This document shows, in pieces, positions 34,410 through 44,153 of a stretch of DNA of 61,437 nt (position 1 is its first letter; every line of letters starts with the position of its first letter). Origin of the DNA: Candidatus Mediterraneibacter quadrami (GTDB lineage Bacteria > Bacillota > Clostridia > Lachnospirales > Lachnospiraceae); contig DWUU01000007.1 in the NCBI GenBank assembly GCA_019120575.1, positions 1 to 61,437 of the forward strand, given 5' to 3'. A program made the position numbers and the translations under genes. The notes below the pieces were generated by a model, which ran no database searches, was not told where the DNA came from, and worked only from the letters and a program-made list of their open reading frames with translations.

Positions 34410-36484
34410 TGAGTATGGAAGAGTACAGAGAACGCCATATCCTGGCTGTCGACAGACTTCGCGGCCTTGTAGCGGAAGAAACGGTGACGGAACAGTATCT
34501 GCATTATTTTCAGGATGTGGCGATTTTTCTTCTGGAGCTGGAGAATGTCCGGCGCAAGATCGACAGTGGGGCATGGGATCATTACAGCATCGAAGAGATG
34601 AGAAGTATCAATGAGATCCTGTACAGTGATATTGTTGGAGACCACTATGGAAAAAGCTGGGCAAATCCGGCATATGCGGCGGGAAAGTTCGGCGTTGAGA
34701 GAGGACGGCTTCTGAGCATGCTGTACGCGGAGATGCGGTCCGGGCTTCCGTATGCGTTTGAAAACCGGGTGGATTATCTGACGATCCTCTGTGAACTGTT
34801 TATAGAAGTGTACAATTGCTTTGAAACGGCATGCCGGGAAAAAGGAGAGAATGCGGTTCCGGAAGAAAAAGAAATCCGGGATATCATTTACTGGTATGCC
34901 AGTGATTACTGTGATGTGTTTCTGGCGGACCGGATCCTGGATCAGATCGATCCGGAACGGTCGTTTGCGGCGGAATTGATCGGGAATGCCGATCTGGATG
35001 ACGACCGGTATCTGTATCGCTTCGGTGAATATATTACGGAAAATGAACTGGGGACCGCGCACTATCTGCGCATGCTGCCGGAGGAGACGCTGCAGAAAAT
35101 GGCGGACGTATATACGGAAGGATACCGGACCGGCTTTGCGAATACCGGAAAAGATCTGTCAAAAAAATCCGTGGTAAATATCCGCTATACACTTGGATTT
35201 GAGAAGGTCGTGCGGCTCGCTGTGGATAATTTCCGTAAAATGGGGCTGAAGCCGGTAATCTACCGGGCGGCATCGGGCGTGATCACGAAGCGGGAGCATC
35301 ACAAGATCGGATACACCGGCGCGATCCCGAACCGGCAGTACGAATATGACCACCGGCAGGATCAGGCGCTCTTTATGGATAAGCGTTATATCGAGCGCCG
35401 GCTGGAAGTGATCCGCACGGTCTATGAACAGCACCGGGATACTGCGGCGCAATTCGCGGGTCCGGCGGTCATGGAGACGTTCGGTGAGAAGCCTTTCTCG
35501 CCGGAATCGGTCCCGGAGGCGCCGGTATATACAGAGGAGCAGAAAGAACTGGCCGTGCAGTATGACGGCCGTTCGGGGCAGATTACCAACGAATATATCC
35601 GGGGGGATGAGCGGAGCTTTACGATCATTGCCTGGCCGGTACCGGAGATCGGAGAAAAATATGAGGAGATTTTTGGTGAAGTGATCCGGATCAATACGCT
35701 GGATGCGAAACTTTATGAAAAGGTGCAGCAGACGCTGATCGACGCGCTGGACCAGGGGAAATGCGTTCATGTGACCGGGAAAGGCGCAAACCGGACAGAC
35801 CTTACGGTCAGGCTTTTCCGGCTGAAGGATCCGTCGAAAGAGACAATCTTTGAAAACTGCGTGGCGGACGTCAACATCCCGGTCGGCGAAGTATTTACCT
35901 CGCCGGTGCTGGAGGGGACGAACGGCGTGCTTCATGTGAGCCGGGTCTTCCTGGAAGGGCTGGAGTACCGGGATCTGGAGCTGCATTTTGAGGACGGGAT
36001 GATCACGGATTACGGCTGCGGCAATTTTGCGGACCCGGAAGACGGGAAGAAGTATGTGGCGGACAATGTATTGAAAGGCCACAACTCCCTGCCGCTCGGT
36101 GAATTCGCCATCGGCACGAACACAACGGCTTATGTGACGGGAAGGCGGTACGGCATTGAAGACAAGATGCCGATCCTGATCGCGGAAAAGACCGGGCCGC
36201 ATTTTGCGGTGGGAGATACCTGCTATTCCTGGAGCGAGGATATCCGGGTATACAATCCCAATGGAAAAGAGATCGTGGCGAAGGATAATTCGGTTTCCCT
36301 GAACCGGAAGACGGACCTATCGAAAGCGTATCTGAACTGCCATACAGATATAACCGTACCTTATGATGAATTAGAAGAAATAAGTGTAGTGACAAAAGAA
36401 GGGAAACACATTATACTTATTAAAGACGGAAGGTTTATACTGCCGGGAACGGAGGTTTTAAACGAACCGCTGGAGGAAATGTGA
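34409..36484 (+). CDS. M29-like aminopeptidase with a long N-terminal helical extension
   Basis: 691 residues. From about residue 370 the sequence resembles family M29 (AmpS/AmpT) aminopeptidases: NIPVGEVFTSPVLEGTNG with Glu494, LPLGEFAIGTN with Glu565, and TGPHFAVGDT with His598. The spacings of these three residues (71 and 33) are close to those of the known metal ligands. The last H-x-D ligand pair of classic M29 is not obvious; AKDNSVS occupies that place. The first ~350 residues are helical and acidic and are not part of classic M29 enzymes (about 410 residues). It is the third gene of a coupled operon after VanZ and a small membrane protein, and precedes purE by 35 bp. Confidence 0.75.
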   Translation: MSMEEYRERHILAVDRLRGLVAEETVTEQYLHYFQDVAIFLLELENVRRKIDSGAWDHYSIEEMRSINEILYSDIVGDHYGKSWANPAYAAGKFGVERGRLLSMLYAEMRSGLPYAFENRVDYLTILCELFIEVYNCFETACREKGENAVPEEKEIRDIIYWYASDYCDVFLADRILDQIDPERSFAAELIGNADLDDDRYLYRFGEYITENELGTAHYLRMLPEETLQKMADVYTEGYRTGFANTGKDLSKKSVVNIRYTLGFEKVVRLAVDNFRKMGLKPVIYRAASGVITKREHHKIGYTGAIPNRQYEYDHRQDQALFMDKRYIERRLEVIRTVYEQHRDTAAQFAGPAVMETFGEKPFSPESVPEAPVYTEEQKELAVQYDGRSGQITNEYIRGDERSFTIIAWPVPEIGEKYEEIFGEVIRINTLDAKLYEKVQQTLIDALDQGKCVHVTGKGANRTDLTVRLFRLKDPSKETIFENCVADVNIPVGEVFTSPVLEGTNGVLHVSRVFLEGLEYRDLELHFEDGMITDYGCGNFADPEDGKKYVADNVLKGHNSLPLGEFAIGTNTTAYVTGRRYGIEDKMPILIAEKTGPHFAVGDTCYSWSEDIRVYNPNGKEIVAKDNSVSLNRKTDLSKAYLNCHTDITVPYDELEEISVVTKEGKHIILIKDGRFILPGTEVLNEPLEEM

Positions 36485-36519
36485 CAGATAAATCGACAGA
36501 CCACTTATAAGGAGGAATT

Positions 36520-37035
36520 ATGATGCCAAGAGCAGCAATTGTTATGGGCAGCGACTCGGACCTGAAGGTGATGAGCAAGGCTGCATCAATGCTTGAGAAA
36601 CTGGGGATCGACTATGAAATGACGATCATTTCCGCGCACCGTATGCCGGATACATTTTTCGAATGGGCCAAAGGAGCGGAGGACAGAGGCGTAAAAGTTA
36701 TCATCGCGGGAGCGGGCATGGCGGCTCATCTTCCGGGAATGTGCGCGGCGCTTTTCCCGATGCCGGTGATCGGCGTTCCGATGTCCGGAAAGAATCTGGA
36801 CGGAATGGATGCACTTTATTCGATTGTACAGATGCCGCCGGGAATCCCGGTAGCCACAGTGGCCATCGACGGCGGTATGAACGCGGCGATCCTGGCAGCA
36901 AAGATCCTTGCTGTATCAGATCCGGAGCTTCTCGGGAAACTGAAAGATTATTCCGCTGAGATGAAGGCCGGTGTTCAGGCGAAAGCCGACAAACTGCATG
37001 AGATCGGATATGAAGCGTATATAAACCAGAAATAA
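36520..37035 (+). CDS. purE: N5-carboxyaminoimidazole ribonucleotide mutase
   Basis: 171 residues, class I PurE. It moves the carboxyl group from N5-CAIR to make CAIR in purine synthesis. MGSDSDLKVMSKAASML, ISAHRMPD (catalytic His) and AGAGMAAHLPGM are all conserved. AAGGAGG precedes two consecutive ATGs (36520 and 36523); either could start. It begins the purE-purM-purN-purD set, with no purine riboswitch in the 35-bp gap ahead. Confidence 0.96.
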   Translation: MMPRAAIVMGSDSDLKVMSKAASMLEKLGIDYEMTIISAHRMPDTFFEWAKGAEDRGVKVIIAGAGMAAHLPGMCAALFPMPVIGVPMSGKNLDGMDALYSIVQMPPGIPVATVAIDGGMNAAILAAKILAVSDPELLGKLKDYSAEMKAGVQAKADKLHEIGYEAYINQK

Positions 37036-37053
37036 TAAACAGGAGATCACAGG

Positions 37054-38079
37054 ATGGATTATAAGAAAGCAGGCGTCGATATCGAGGCCGGATACAGATC
37101 AGTAGAGTTGATGAAAGAGCATGTGAAGAAGACCATGCGTCCGGAGGTCCTTGGCGGGCTGGGCGGATTCTCAGGCGCTTTTTCACTTGCCGGGATAAAA
37201 GAGATGGAAGATCCCGTACTTCTGTCCGGCACGGACGGATGCGGCACGAAGGTGAAGATCGCCATGCTTATGGACAAACATGACACGATCGGCATCGACG
37301 CGGTTGCGATGTGTGTAAATGATATCGCATGCGCGGGCGGAGAGCCGCTGTTTTTCCTTGATTACATTGCATGCGGCAAAAATGAGCCGGAGAAGATCGC
37401 GGATATCGTGAAAGGCGTGGCTGAGGGCTGCCTCCAGTCCGGCGCGGCGCTGATCGGCGGTGAGACGGCGGAGCATCCGGGCATGATGGAGCCGGACGAG
37501 TACGATCTTGCAGGCTTCGCAGTAGGCGTCTGCGACCGCAAAGAGATGATTACGGGTGAGAACCTGAAAGCCGGAGACGTTCTGATCGGTATGGCGTCTT
37601 CAGGCATCCACAGCAACGGATACTCCCTCGTGCGGAAAGTGTTCCGCATGGAGCGGGAGGCGCTGGATACGTATTATGACTGCCTCGGCTGTACGCTGGG
37701 CGAGGCGCTGCTCGTGCCGACGCGCATTTATGTGAAAGCGTTAAAGAGCATCAAGGACGCCGGCGTGACGGTGAAAGCCTGCAGCCATATTACAGGCGGC
37801 GGATTCTATGAGAACGTGCCGCGGATGTTAAAAGAGGGCACGACAGCGGTTATTAAGAAAGACAGCTACCCGATCCCGCCGATCTTTGAAATGCTTGCGA
37901 AGGACGGCGATATTGCGGAACAGATGATGTACAATACCTTTAACATGGGACTCGGCATGATCGTGGCCGTGGATGAGGCGGATGCAGACCGCGCCATGGA
38001 AGCGATCCGTGCTGCCGGAGATGCGCCGTACATCGTAGGGCACATCGAGGCGGGAGACAAAGGAGTAGAATTATGTTAA
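37054..38079 (+). CDS. purM: Phosphoribosylformylglycinamidine cyclo-ligase (AIR synthetase)
   Basis: 341 residues, usual length. It closes the imidazole ring, using ATP. The start VDIEAGYRSVELMKEHVKKT, LSGTDGCGTKVKIA, MCVNDIACAGGEPLFFLDY and IGGETAEHPGMM are family signatures. Eighteen bases follow purE; CAGGAG lies ahead of the ATG. It overlaps purN by 7 bp. Confidence 0.97.
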   Translation: MDYKKAGVDIEAGYRSVELMKEHVKKTMRPEVLGGLGGFSGAFSLAGIKEMEDPVLLSGTDGCGTKVKIAMLMDKHDTIGIDAVAMCVNDIACAGGEPLFFLDYIACGKNEPEKIADIVKGVAEGCLQSGAALIGGETAEHPGMMEPDEYDLAGFAVGVCDRKEMITGENLKAGDVLIGMASSGIHSNGYSLVRKVFRMEREALDTYYDCLGCTLGEALLVPTRIYVKALKSIKDAGVTVKACSHITGGGFYENVPRMLKEGTTAVIKKDSYPIPPIFEMLAKDGDIAEQMMYNTFNMGLGMIVAVDEADADRAMEAIRAAGDAPYIVGHIEAGDKGVELC

Positions 38080-38732
38080 ACAATACATGCGCAGCGGGGA
38101 CAAAACCGCTGCGTGTACTTGTCATGGTGTCCGGCGGCGGGACGAACCTGCAGGCCATCATCGACCGGGTAAAAGACGGAACGATCACAAACACGGAGAT
38201 CGTGGGCGTGATCAGCAACAATAAAAACGCCTATGCACTGACGAGGGCCCAAGAAAACGAGATTCCGTCTCTGTGCATATCTCCGAAGGATTTTGAGACA
38301 AGGGAAATCTTTAACGGGAAACTGCTGGAGGCGGTGGAGAGCTTTGAGCCGGATCTGGTCGTGCTGGCCGGATTCCTGGTGGTGATCCCGCCGGAAATGA
38401 TCCGGAAATACGAGAACCGCATGATCAACATCCATCCGTCGCTGATCCCGTCTTTCTGCGGAAAAGGCTATTACGGGCTGAAAGTGCATGAAGCCGCTCT
38501 GGCGCGCGGGGTCAAAGTGGTCGGTGCGACTGTGCATTTCGTGGATGAAGGCACGGATACCGGCCCGATCATCCTGCAGAAAGCGGTGGAGGTGCAGCAG
38601 GGAGATACCCCGGAAGTCCTGCAGCGCCGGGTGATGGAACAGGCGGAGTGGAAGATCCTTCCACGCGCGATCGACCTGATCGCCAACAGGAAAGTCAGGG
38701 TGGAAGACCACAGAACCGTGATTGAACAGTGA
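38073..38732 (+). CDS. purN: Phosphoribosylglycinamide formyltransferase
   Basis: 219 residues. It transfers a formyl group from 10-formyl-THF to GAR. LRVLVMVSGGGTNLQAII binds the phosphate, and the catalytic Asn/His/Asp set is visible in INIHPSLIPSFCGKGYYG and VDEGTDTGPII. The first 13 residues ahead of LRVLVM are longer than in many homologues. It overlaps the end of purM, giving coupled translation. Confidence 0.96.
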   Translation: MLNNTCAAGTKPLRVLVMVSGGGTNLQAIIDRVKDGTITNTEIVGVISNNKNAYALTRAQENEIPSLCISPKDFETREIFNGKLLEAVESFEPDLVVLAGFLVVIPPEMIRKYENRMINIHPSLIPSFCGKGYYGLKVHEAALARGVKVVGATVHFVDEGTDTGPIILQKAVEVQQGDTPEVLQRRVMEQAEWKILPRAIDLIANRKVRVEDHRTVIEQ

Positions 38733-38748
38733 CAGAGGAGGATAAGAA

Positions 38749-40020
38749 ATGAAAGTACTGATCGTAGGAAGCGGCGGAAGAGAGCATGCCATCGCAGCAA
38801 GCGTGGCAAAGAGTCCGAGAGCGGACAAGATCTGGTGCGCGCCGGGCAATGCCGGGATCTCAGAGTATGCAGAGTGCGTGGATATCGGAGCTATGGAATT
38901 TGATAAACTGGCGGCATTTGCAAAGGAAAACGGAGTGGATCTGTGCATCGTCGGCATGGACGACCCGCTGGTGGGCGGTCTGGTGGACATTATGGAAGAA
39001 GCCGGCATTCGCACTTTCGGACCGAAGAAAAACGCGGCGATCCTGGAAGGGTCAAAGGCATTTTCCAAGGATCTGATGAAGAAATACAACATCCCGACGG
39101 CTGCCTATGAGAACTTTACAGATCCGGATGCAGCGATCGCCTATCTGGAGACGGCAAAGTTCCCGATTGTCCTCAAAGCGGACGGACTTGCACTTGGAAA
39201 AGGGGTGCTGATCTGCCAGAACTTTGAAGAGGCAAAAGAAGGCGTGAAGACGATCATGCTGGATAAGAAGTTCGGCACAGCCGGAAATGAGATGGTCATT
39301 GAAGAATTCATGACCGGTCGCGAAGTGTCCGTGCTTTCATTCGTAGACGGTAAGACCATTAAGACCATGACCAGCGCGCAGGACCACAAACGGGCCGGCG
39401 ACGGCGACACAGGCCTGAATACCGGCGGTATGGGAACATTTTCCCCAAGCCCGTTCTACACGAAAGAAGTGGAAGAATTCTGTGAGAAATATATTTACCA
39501 ACCCACGGTTGACGCGATGGCGGCAGAGGGGCGTCCGTTCAAGGGCGTGATCTTCTTCGGCCTGATGCTGACGGCGGACGGTCCGAAAGTGCTGGAATAC
39601 AATGCCCGCTTCGGGGATCCGGAGGCGCAGGTGGTGTTGCCGCGCATGAAAAACGACATCATTGATGTGGTTGAGGCGTGCATCGACGGGACGCTGGACC
39701 AGATCGATCTGCAGTTCGAAGATAACGCGGCAGTGTGCGTTGTTCTTGCATCAGACGGGTATCCGGTAAAATATGACAAAGGCTTCCCGATCACCGGTCT
39801 GGACGAGTTTAAAAAGCATGAGGGGTATTACTGCTTCCATGCCGGAACAAAGTTCGACAACGGACAGATCGTGACAAACGGCGGCCGCGTGCTTGGCGTC
39901 ACCGCAAAAGGAAAAGACCTGAAGGAAGCCAGAAAGAACGCCTATGCCGCGACAGAGTGGGTGCAGTTTGAGAACAAGTACATGCGCCATGACATCGGAA
40001 AGGCGATCGACGAGGCATAA
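38749..40020 (+). CDS. purD: Phosphoribosylamine-glycine ligase
   Basis: 423 residues with the ATP-grasp fold. It joins phosphoribosylamine and glycine. KVLIVGSGGREHAIA starts the N-domain, FPIVLKADGLALGKGV is the ATP-grasp lysine region, and EYNARFGDPEAQVVLPRM holds the metal ligands. GAGGAG lies ahead of the ATG. It ends the purine operon at a strong terminator. Confidence 0.97.
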   Translation: MKVLIVGSGGREHAIAASVAKSPRADKIWCAPGNAGISEYAECVDIGAMEFDKLAAFAKENGVDLCIVGMDDPLVGGLVDIMEEAGIRTFGPKKNAAILEGSKAFSKDLMKKYNIPTAAYENFTDPDAAIAYLETAKFPIVLKADGLALGKGVLICQNFEEAKEGVKTIMLDKKFGTAGNEMVIEEFMTGREVSVLSFVDGKTIKTMTSAQDHKRAGDGDTGLNTGGMGTFSPSPFYTKEVEEFCEKYIYQPTVDAMAAEGRPFKGVIFFGLMLTADGPKVLEYNARFGDPEAQVVLPRMKNDIIDVVEACIDGTLDQIDLQFEDNAAVCVVLASDGYPVKYDKGFPITGLDEFKKHEGYYCFHAGTKFDNGQIVTNGGRVLGVTAKGKDLKEARKNAYAATEWVQFENKYMRHDIGKAIDEA

Positions 40021-40090
40021 AGTGTGATGTCTGTAAATGATTCTGACACAGAAAAGGTGTGTTCAGGTTCGATCTGAAAATAAAGAAGAA

Positions 40091-40121
40091 GGTCAGGACG
40101 ATGCGTCCTGATCTTTTTTTC
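40091..40121 (+). terminator. Terminator after purD
   Basis: ggtcaggac (40091-40099) with gtcctgatc (40105-40113), one G-U pair, then seven T. Confidence 0.9.
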
Positions 40122-40192
40122 TGCCAGAACTTGTCGTCAAACGGCATACATGGTAGAATATTTCCCATACGGATAAAGGAGTGTGGAATAAA

Positions 40193-41959
40193 TTGAAGAC
40201 ATTACTGGAACTGATCACGATAGAGACAGAAGCGGCTTTTGAAAAAGCAGGTTATGACAGGGAACTGGCGAAGGTTACGCTTTCCAACCGCCCGGACCTG
40301 TGCGAATATCAGTGCAACGGAGCGCTGGCCGGAGCAAAGAAATATAAGAAGGCGCCTTTTATGATCGCGGAGGACGTGGCGGCGAATCTTGCCGGCAGCA
40401 CTTATTTTGAATCGGTCGATGTGGTAAAACCGGGCTTTATCAATCTGAAGTTGTCGAAGGAGAGCGTGGCTTCCTATCTGAACGGGATGAAAGCCGAAGA
40501 AAAGCTTGGCGTGGAAAATGAGGAGACGCCGAAGACCATCATGATCGATTACGGCGGACCGAATGTGGCGAAGCCGCTCCATGTGGGACATCTGCGTTCC
40601 GCGATCATCGGGGAGAGCGTGAAACGGATCCTGCGGTATAAGGGAAATCAGGTGATCGGGGATATCCATCTGGGCGACTGGGGATACCAGATGGGCCTGA
40701 TTATTACAGAACTTAAGAAACGCCAGCCGGACCTGCCGTACTTTGACGAATCCTATGAAGGAGAATATCCGGCGGAGGCGCCGTTTACGATCAGTGAGCT
40801 TGAGGAGATCTATCCGACGGCCAGCGCGTATGCGAAAGAGCACGAGGATTACCGGGAGGAGGCATTGCAGGCGACCTGTCTGCTGCAGAACGGGAACCGT
40901 GGCTACCGGGCGGTATGGGATCATATTATGAACGTATCGGTAACGGACCTGAAGAAGAATTATGAGAACCTGAACGTGGAATTTGACCTGTGGAAGGGTG
41001 AATCCGACGCCCAGAAATACATTCCCGACATGGTGCAGATGCTCAAAGACGAAGGCTATGCACACTATGATGAGGGCGCCCTCGTGGTGGACGTGCAGGA
41101 AGAGGATGACAACAAAGAAGTGCCGCCGTGCATGATTCTGAAATCCGACGGTGCGGCGCTTTATGACACGACAGACCTGGCTACGCTGGTAGAGCGGGAG
41201 CAGGATTATCACCCGGACGAGGTGATCTATGTGGTGGACAAGCGCCAGGAGCTGCATTTCACCCAGGTGTTCCGCTGCGCGAAGAAGACCGGGATCGTGC
41301 CGGAGAAGACGGGGCTTAAGTTCCTCGGATTCGGAACGATGAACGGCAAGGACGGCAAGCCCTTCAAGACCCGTGAGGGCGGCGTGATGCGCCTTGAGAA
41401 CCTGATCCGCGAGATCGATGAGGAAATGTATAAGAAGATTATGGACAACCGCACGGTGGAGGCGGAAGAAGCGCGGCGCACGTCACAGATCGTGGGTCTT
41501 GCGGCGATCAAGTACGGGGATCTTTCCAACCAGGCGTCCAAGGATTATATCTTTGATGTAGACCGGTTTACTTCTTTTGAGGGGAATACCGGGCCGTATA
41601 TCCTGTACACGATCGTACGGATCAAATCGATCCTGAACAAATATCAGGAAAACGGCGGCTCCCTCGACGGATTAACGATCCGTCCGGCGGAGAATGAATA
41701 TGAGAAGGCGCTGATGCTCCAGGTGCTGAAGTTCAACGATGTGTTCGGGGCTGCCTATGAAGAGACGGCGCCGCATAAACTCTGCGCCTATATTTATGAA
41801 CTGGCGAATGAGTTCAATAAATTCTATCATGAGACAAAGATCCTGTCTGAGGAGGACGAGGAGAAGAAAGCGGGTTATATCGCGCTCCTGGTCCTGACAA
41901 GACGGGTGCTGGAAACCTGTATCGACCTGCTCGGCTTTGAAGCGCCGGAAAGGATGTAG
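40193..41959 (+). CDS. argS: Arginyl-tRNA synthetase
   Basis: 588 residues, class Ia. I prefer the TTG at 40193: AAAGGAG ends at 40181, 11 bases ahead, and the family begins at KTLLELI; a GTG at 40181 overlaps that site. The N-terminal Add-1 domain is followed by the HIGH-like PNVAKPLHVGHLRSAIIG and a KMSK-loop variant near GFGTMNGKDGKPFKTREGG, as usual in ArgRS. An anticodon-binding helical domain ends the protein. I see no T-box ahead of it. The tRNA-Arg gene lies 10 kb away. Confidence 0.96.
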   Translation: MKTLLELITIETEAAFEKAGYDRELAKVTLSNRPDLCEYQCNGALAGAKKYKKAPFMIAEDVAANLAGSTYFESVDVVKPGFINLKLSKESVASYLNGMKAEEKLGVENEETPKTIMIDYGGPNVAKPLHVGHLRSAIIGESVKRILRYKGNQVIGDIHLGDWGYQMGLIITELKKRQPDLPYFDESYEGEYPAEAPFTISELEEIYPTASAYAKEHEDYREEALQATCLLQNGNRGYRAVWDHIMNVSVTDLKKNYENLNVEFDLWKGESDAQKYIPDMVQMLKDEGYAHYDEGALVVDVQEEDDNKEVPPCMILKSDGAALYDTTDLATLVEREQDYHPDEVIYVVDKRQELHFTQVFRCAKKTGIVPEKTGLKFLGFGTMNGKDGKPFKTREGGVMRLENLIREIDEEMYKKIMDNRTVEAEEARRTSQIVGLAAIKYGDLSNQASKDYIFDVDRFTSFEGNTGPYILYTIVRIKSILNKYQENGGSLDGLTIRPAENEYEKALMLQVLKFNDVFGAAYEETAPHKLCAYIYELANEFNKFYHETKILSEEDEEKKAGYIALLVLTRRVLETCIDLLGFEAPERM

Positions 41960-41962
41960 CAG

Positions 41963-43126
41963 ATGACGGAAAAACTCTTTTATCAGGACAGCCATATCGC
42001 GGAATTTGAGGCGGAGGTCCTTTCCTGTACGGCCGCAGGAGCCGGGTACGAGATTGAACTCGACAGGACGGCGTTTTTCCCGGAAGGCGGCGGCCAGTAC
42101 GCGGATGCAGGGATGCTCGGCGGGGTCCGTGTGACGGATGTGCAGGAGTGGGACGGAAGAGTCCTGCACATGACGGACGGACCGCTTGATGCGGGAATGC
42201 GCGTGACCGGCCGGATCGACTGGGAAGAGCGTTTCATGAAAATGCAGCAGCACAGCGGCGAGCATATCGTGTCCGGACTGGTCCATGCCCGTTTCGGATA
42301 TAATAATGTGGGATTTCATCTCGGCACGGAGGACTGCACCATGGATTTTAGCGGCGTCCTCACAGATGAGCAGCTGACGGAGATCGAGCGGGAAGCGAAC
42401 CGCGCGGTGTGGAAGAACCTGGAGATCGAGACGCTTTATCCGACAGAGGAAGAACTGAAGAAGCTTCAGTACCGCAGCAAGATTGAGATCGAAGGACAGG
42501 TCCGGATCATCGCGGTCCCGGGATATGATGTGTGCGCCTGCTGTGCGCCGCATGTAAAGCGGACCGGCGAGATCGGCCTGATCAAGCTGACCCACATGCA
42601 GCATTATAAGGGCGGCGTCCGGGTGACTATGCTGTGCGGATCAAGGGCGCTGGCGGATTACAAGATCAAGCAGGACCAGGCGAGAGAAATCTCGGTGCTG
42701 CTCTGCGCGAAGATCAACGAGACCGCGGAAGCGGTCAGCCAGCTGAAAGAGGAGAATAATGCGCTGAAATATGCAGCGGCGGGGCTGGAAAAGAAGCTGG
42801 TCAGATGCCATGCGGAGATGATTCCGGAGAATGAAGAGCCGGTCTGCATTTTTACGGAGGATCTGGAAGGAGAGTCCACGCGCGGACTTATGAACCTCGT
42901 CCTTGAGGGCGGACATCTTCTCTGCGCCGTGTTCCATGGGAACGAAGCGGATGGATACCGCTATGTGATGGGCAGCAGACAGATTGATATGCGCGCCTTT
43001 GTAAAAGAGTTTAACACCGGGTTTGCAGGCCGGGGCGGCGGCAGTCCGGAGATGGTCCAGGGTACGGCGAAAGGCGATCCGAAGATGATGCAAAGCTGGA
43101 TCCTGCAGAAAGCAGGTGAACATTGA
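41963..43126 (+). CDS. Alanyl-tRNA editing protein, long AlaX type with DHHA1-like C-terminus
   Basis: 387 residues. AlaX proteins hydrolyse Ser- or Gly-mischarged tRNA-Ala in trans. The zinc motif is HSGEHIVSG (HxxxH) with the C...H pair in DVCACCAPHVKRTGEIG. An OB-like start (FPEGGGQYADAGML), a coiled-coil segment (INETAEAVSQLKEENNALKY) and a glycine-rich DHHA1 end (GFAGRGGGSPEMVQG) complete the AlaX-L form. It lies 3 bp after argS, so the two translation-fidelity genes are co-transcribed; the stop overlaps the next start by 4 bp. Confidence 0.92.
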   Translation: MTEKLFYQDSHIAEFEAEVLSCTAAGAGYEIELDRTAFFPEGGGQYADAGMLGGVRVTDVQEWDGRVLHMTDGPLDAGMRVTGRIDWEERFMKMQQHSGEHIVSGLVHARFGYNNVGFHLGTEDCTMDFSGVLTDEQLTEIEREANRAVWKNLEIETLYPTEEELKKLQYRSKIEIEGQVRIIAVPGYDVCACCAPHVKRTGEIGLIKLTHMQHYKGGVRVTMLCGSRALADYKIKQDQAREISVLLCAKINETAEAVSQLKEENNALKYAAAGLEKKLVRCHAEMIPENEEPVCIFTEDLEGESTRGLMNLVLEGGHLLCAVFHGNEADGYRYVMGSRQIDMRAFVKEFNTGFAGRGGGSPEMVQGTAKGDPKMMQSWILQKAGEH

Positions 43127-44034
43127 TGGAGAATAAGATATACCGAAAATATCCGTTCTGGTGTCTCGCCGGTCCGCTGCTCGGGTTCCTCGCGATCCAG
43201 GGCACGGTCCGGTTTGCGATCCAGTTTGCCATAGAGCTTCCCTATGCTCTGCAGGCGTATGCCGGGATCATGCGGGATGCTTCTGCCGGCGGGGCGGTAT
43301 CCATGGAGGGAATTCTGGATGCGTATCTGCAGGCAATGGAGCCGGCGCTGCAGCTGATCTCTGCGCACCGGGTGGAGATCGCGGCGGCAGCTTCTCTGGC
43401 CACGGTGATCCTGACGGGGATCCTTTTTGCGAAGGACAGGAAACTGGAAAAGAAAGTCGGCGTCATCCTTCCGGAGAAAGCACACGCGGGCAGATACTGG
43501 ATGCTGGCAGTGTTCGGGTTTGCCGGATCTCTGGCGGCGACATGTCTGATGACGATGATGCAGGCGGCTTTTTATGACAGCCTTTATCAGCAGACGTCGG
43601 CGGAAACGTATTCATCGCCATTTGTGATCCAGCTCATCTGCCTTGGATTTGCGATACCGCTGGCGGAAGAATTCATGTTCCGCGGCGTTCTCTACAGGCG
43701 GTACAGGGAACGGCAGAACTTCTGGTATTCGGCGATCTGTTCATCGATCCTGTTTTCGTTTATGCATGTCAGCGTGACGCAGATGTTCTATACGTTTCTG
43801 CTGGGTCTGATGCTTGCTTATGTATATGAGAAGTTCGGTTCTTTCTGCGCACCGCTGGCGCTTCATATATTTGTGAATACGGGATCGGTCATTTTTACGG
43901 AGACGGGCCTGTTCCTTCTGCTTGTGCAGGATCCCGTGATACTGGCGGGCGCGACGATCGGCGGGGCGTTTATCTGTTCCGTGATGTTTGTACTGATACA
44001 GAAAACGGGCGGAAAAGATAATTATATACGTTGA
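43123..44034 (+). CDS. CPBP-family intramembrane metalloprotease
   Basis: 303 residues with about eight hydrophobic segments. The CPBP (Abi/Rce1-like) motifs are present: EEFMFRGVLYRRYR (motif 1, EExxxR), FMHVSVTQMFY (motif 2, His) and LALHIFVNTGSV (motif 3, His and Asn). Members cut prenylated or bacteriocin-related peptides, or serve in immunity; the substrate here is unknown. It overlaps the AlaX gene by 4 bp. Confidence 0.88.
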   Translation: MMENKIYRKYPFWCLAGPLLGFLAIQGTVRFAIQFAIELPYALQAYAGIMRDASAGGAVSMEGILDAYLQAMEPALQLISAHRVEIAAAASLATVILTGILFAKDRKLEKKVGVILPEKAHAGRYWMLAVFGFAGSLAATCLMTMMQAAFYDSLYQQTSAETYSSPFVIQLICLGFAIPLAEEFMFRGVLYRRYRERQNFWYSAICSSILFSFMHVSVTQMFYTFLLGLMLAYVYEKFGSFCAPLALHIFVNTGSVIFTETGLFLLLVQDPVILAGATIGGAFICSVMFVLIQKTGGKDNYIR

Positions 44035-44079
44035 AGAAAAGTAATTAATGGTAAAATATTGAAAAAAACGCATGTCCTG

Positions 44080-44108
44080 TTGAAAAATATATATTTTTGC
44101 TATATGAT
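44080..44108 (+). promoter_or_regulatory. Sigma-A promoter of the first NlpC/P60 gene
   Basis: TTGAAA (44080-44085), 17-base spacer, TATGAT (44103-44108). Confidence 0.7.
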
Positions 44109-44153
44109 ATAAAAGACGGAAAATTAACGGCACATTGATAAGGGGTAAAAAAC

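Noticed and set aside
40020-40192. T-box leader ahead of argS
   Set aside because: No T-box sequence (TGGNACCGCG-like) and no antiterminator; the only hairpin is the purD terminator.
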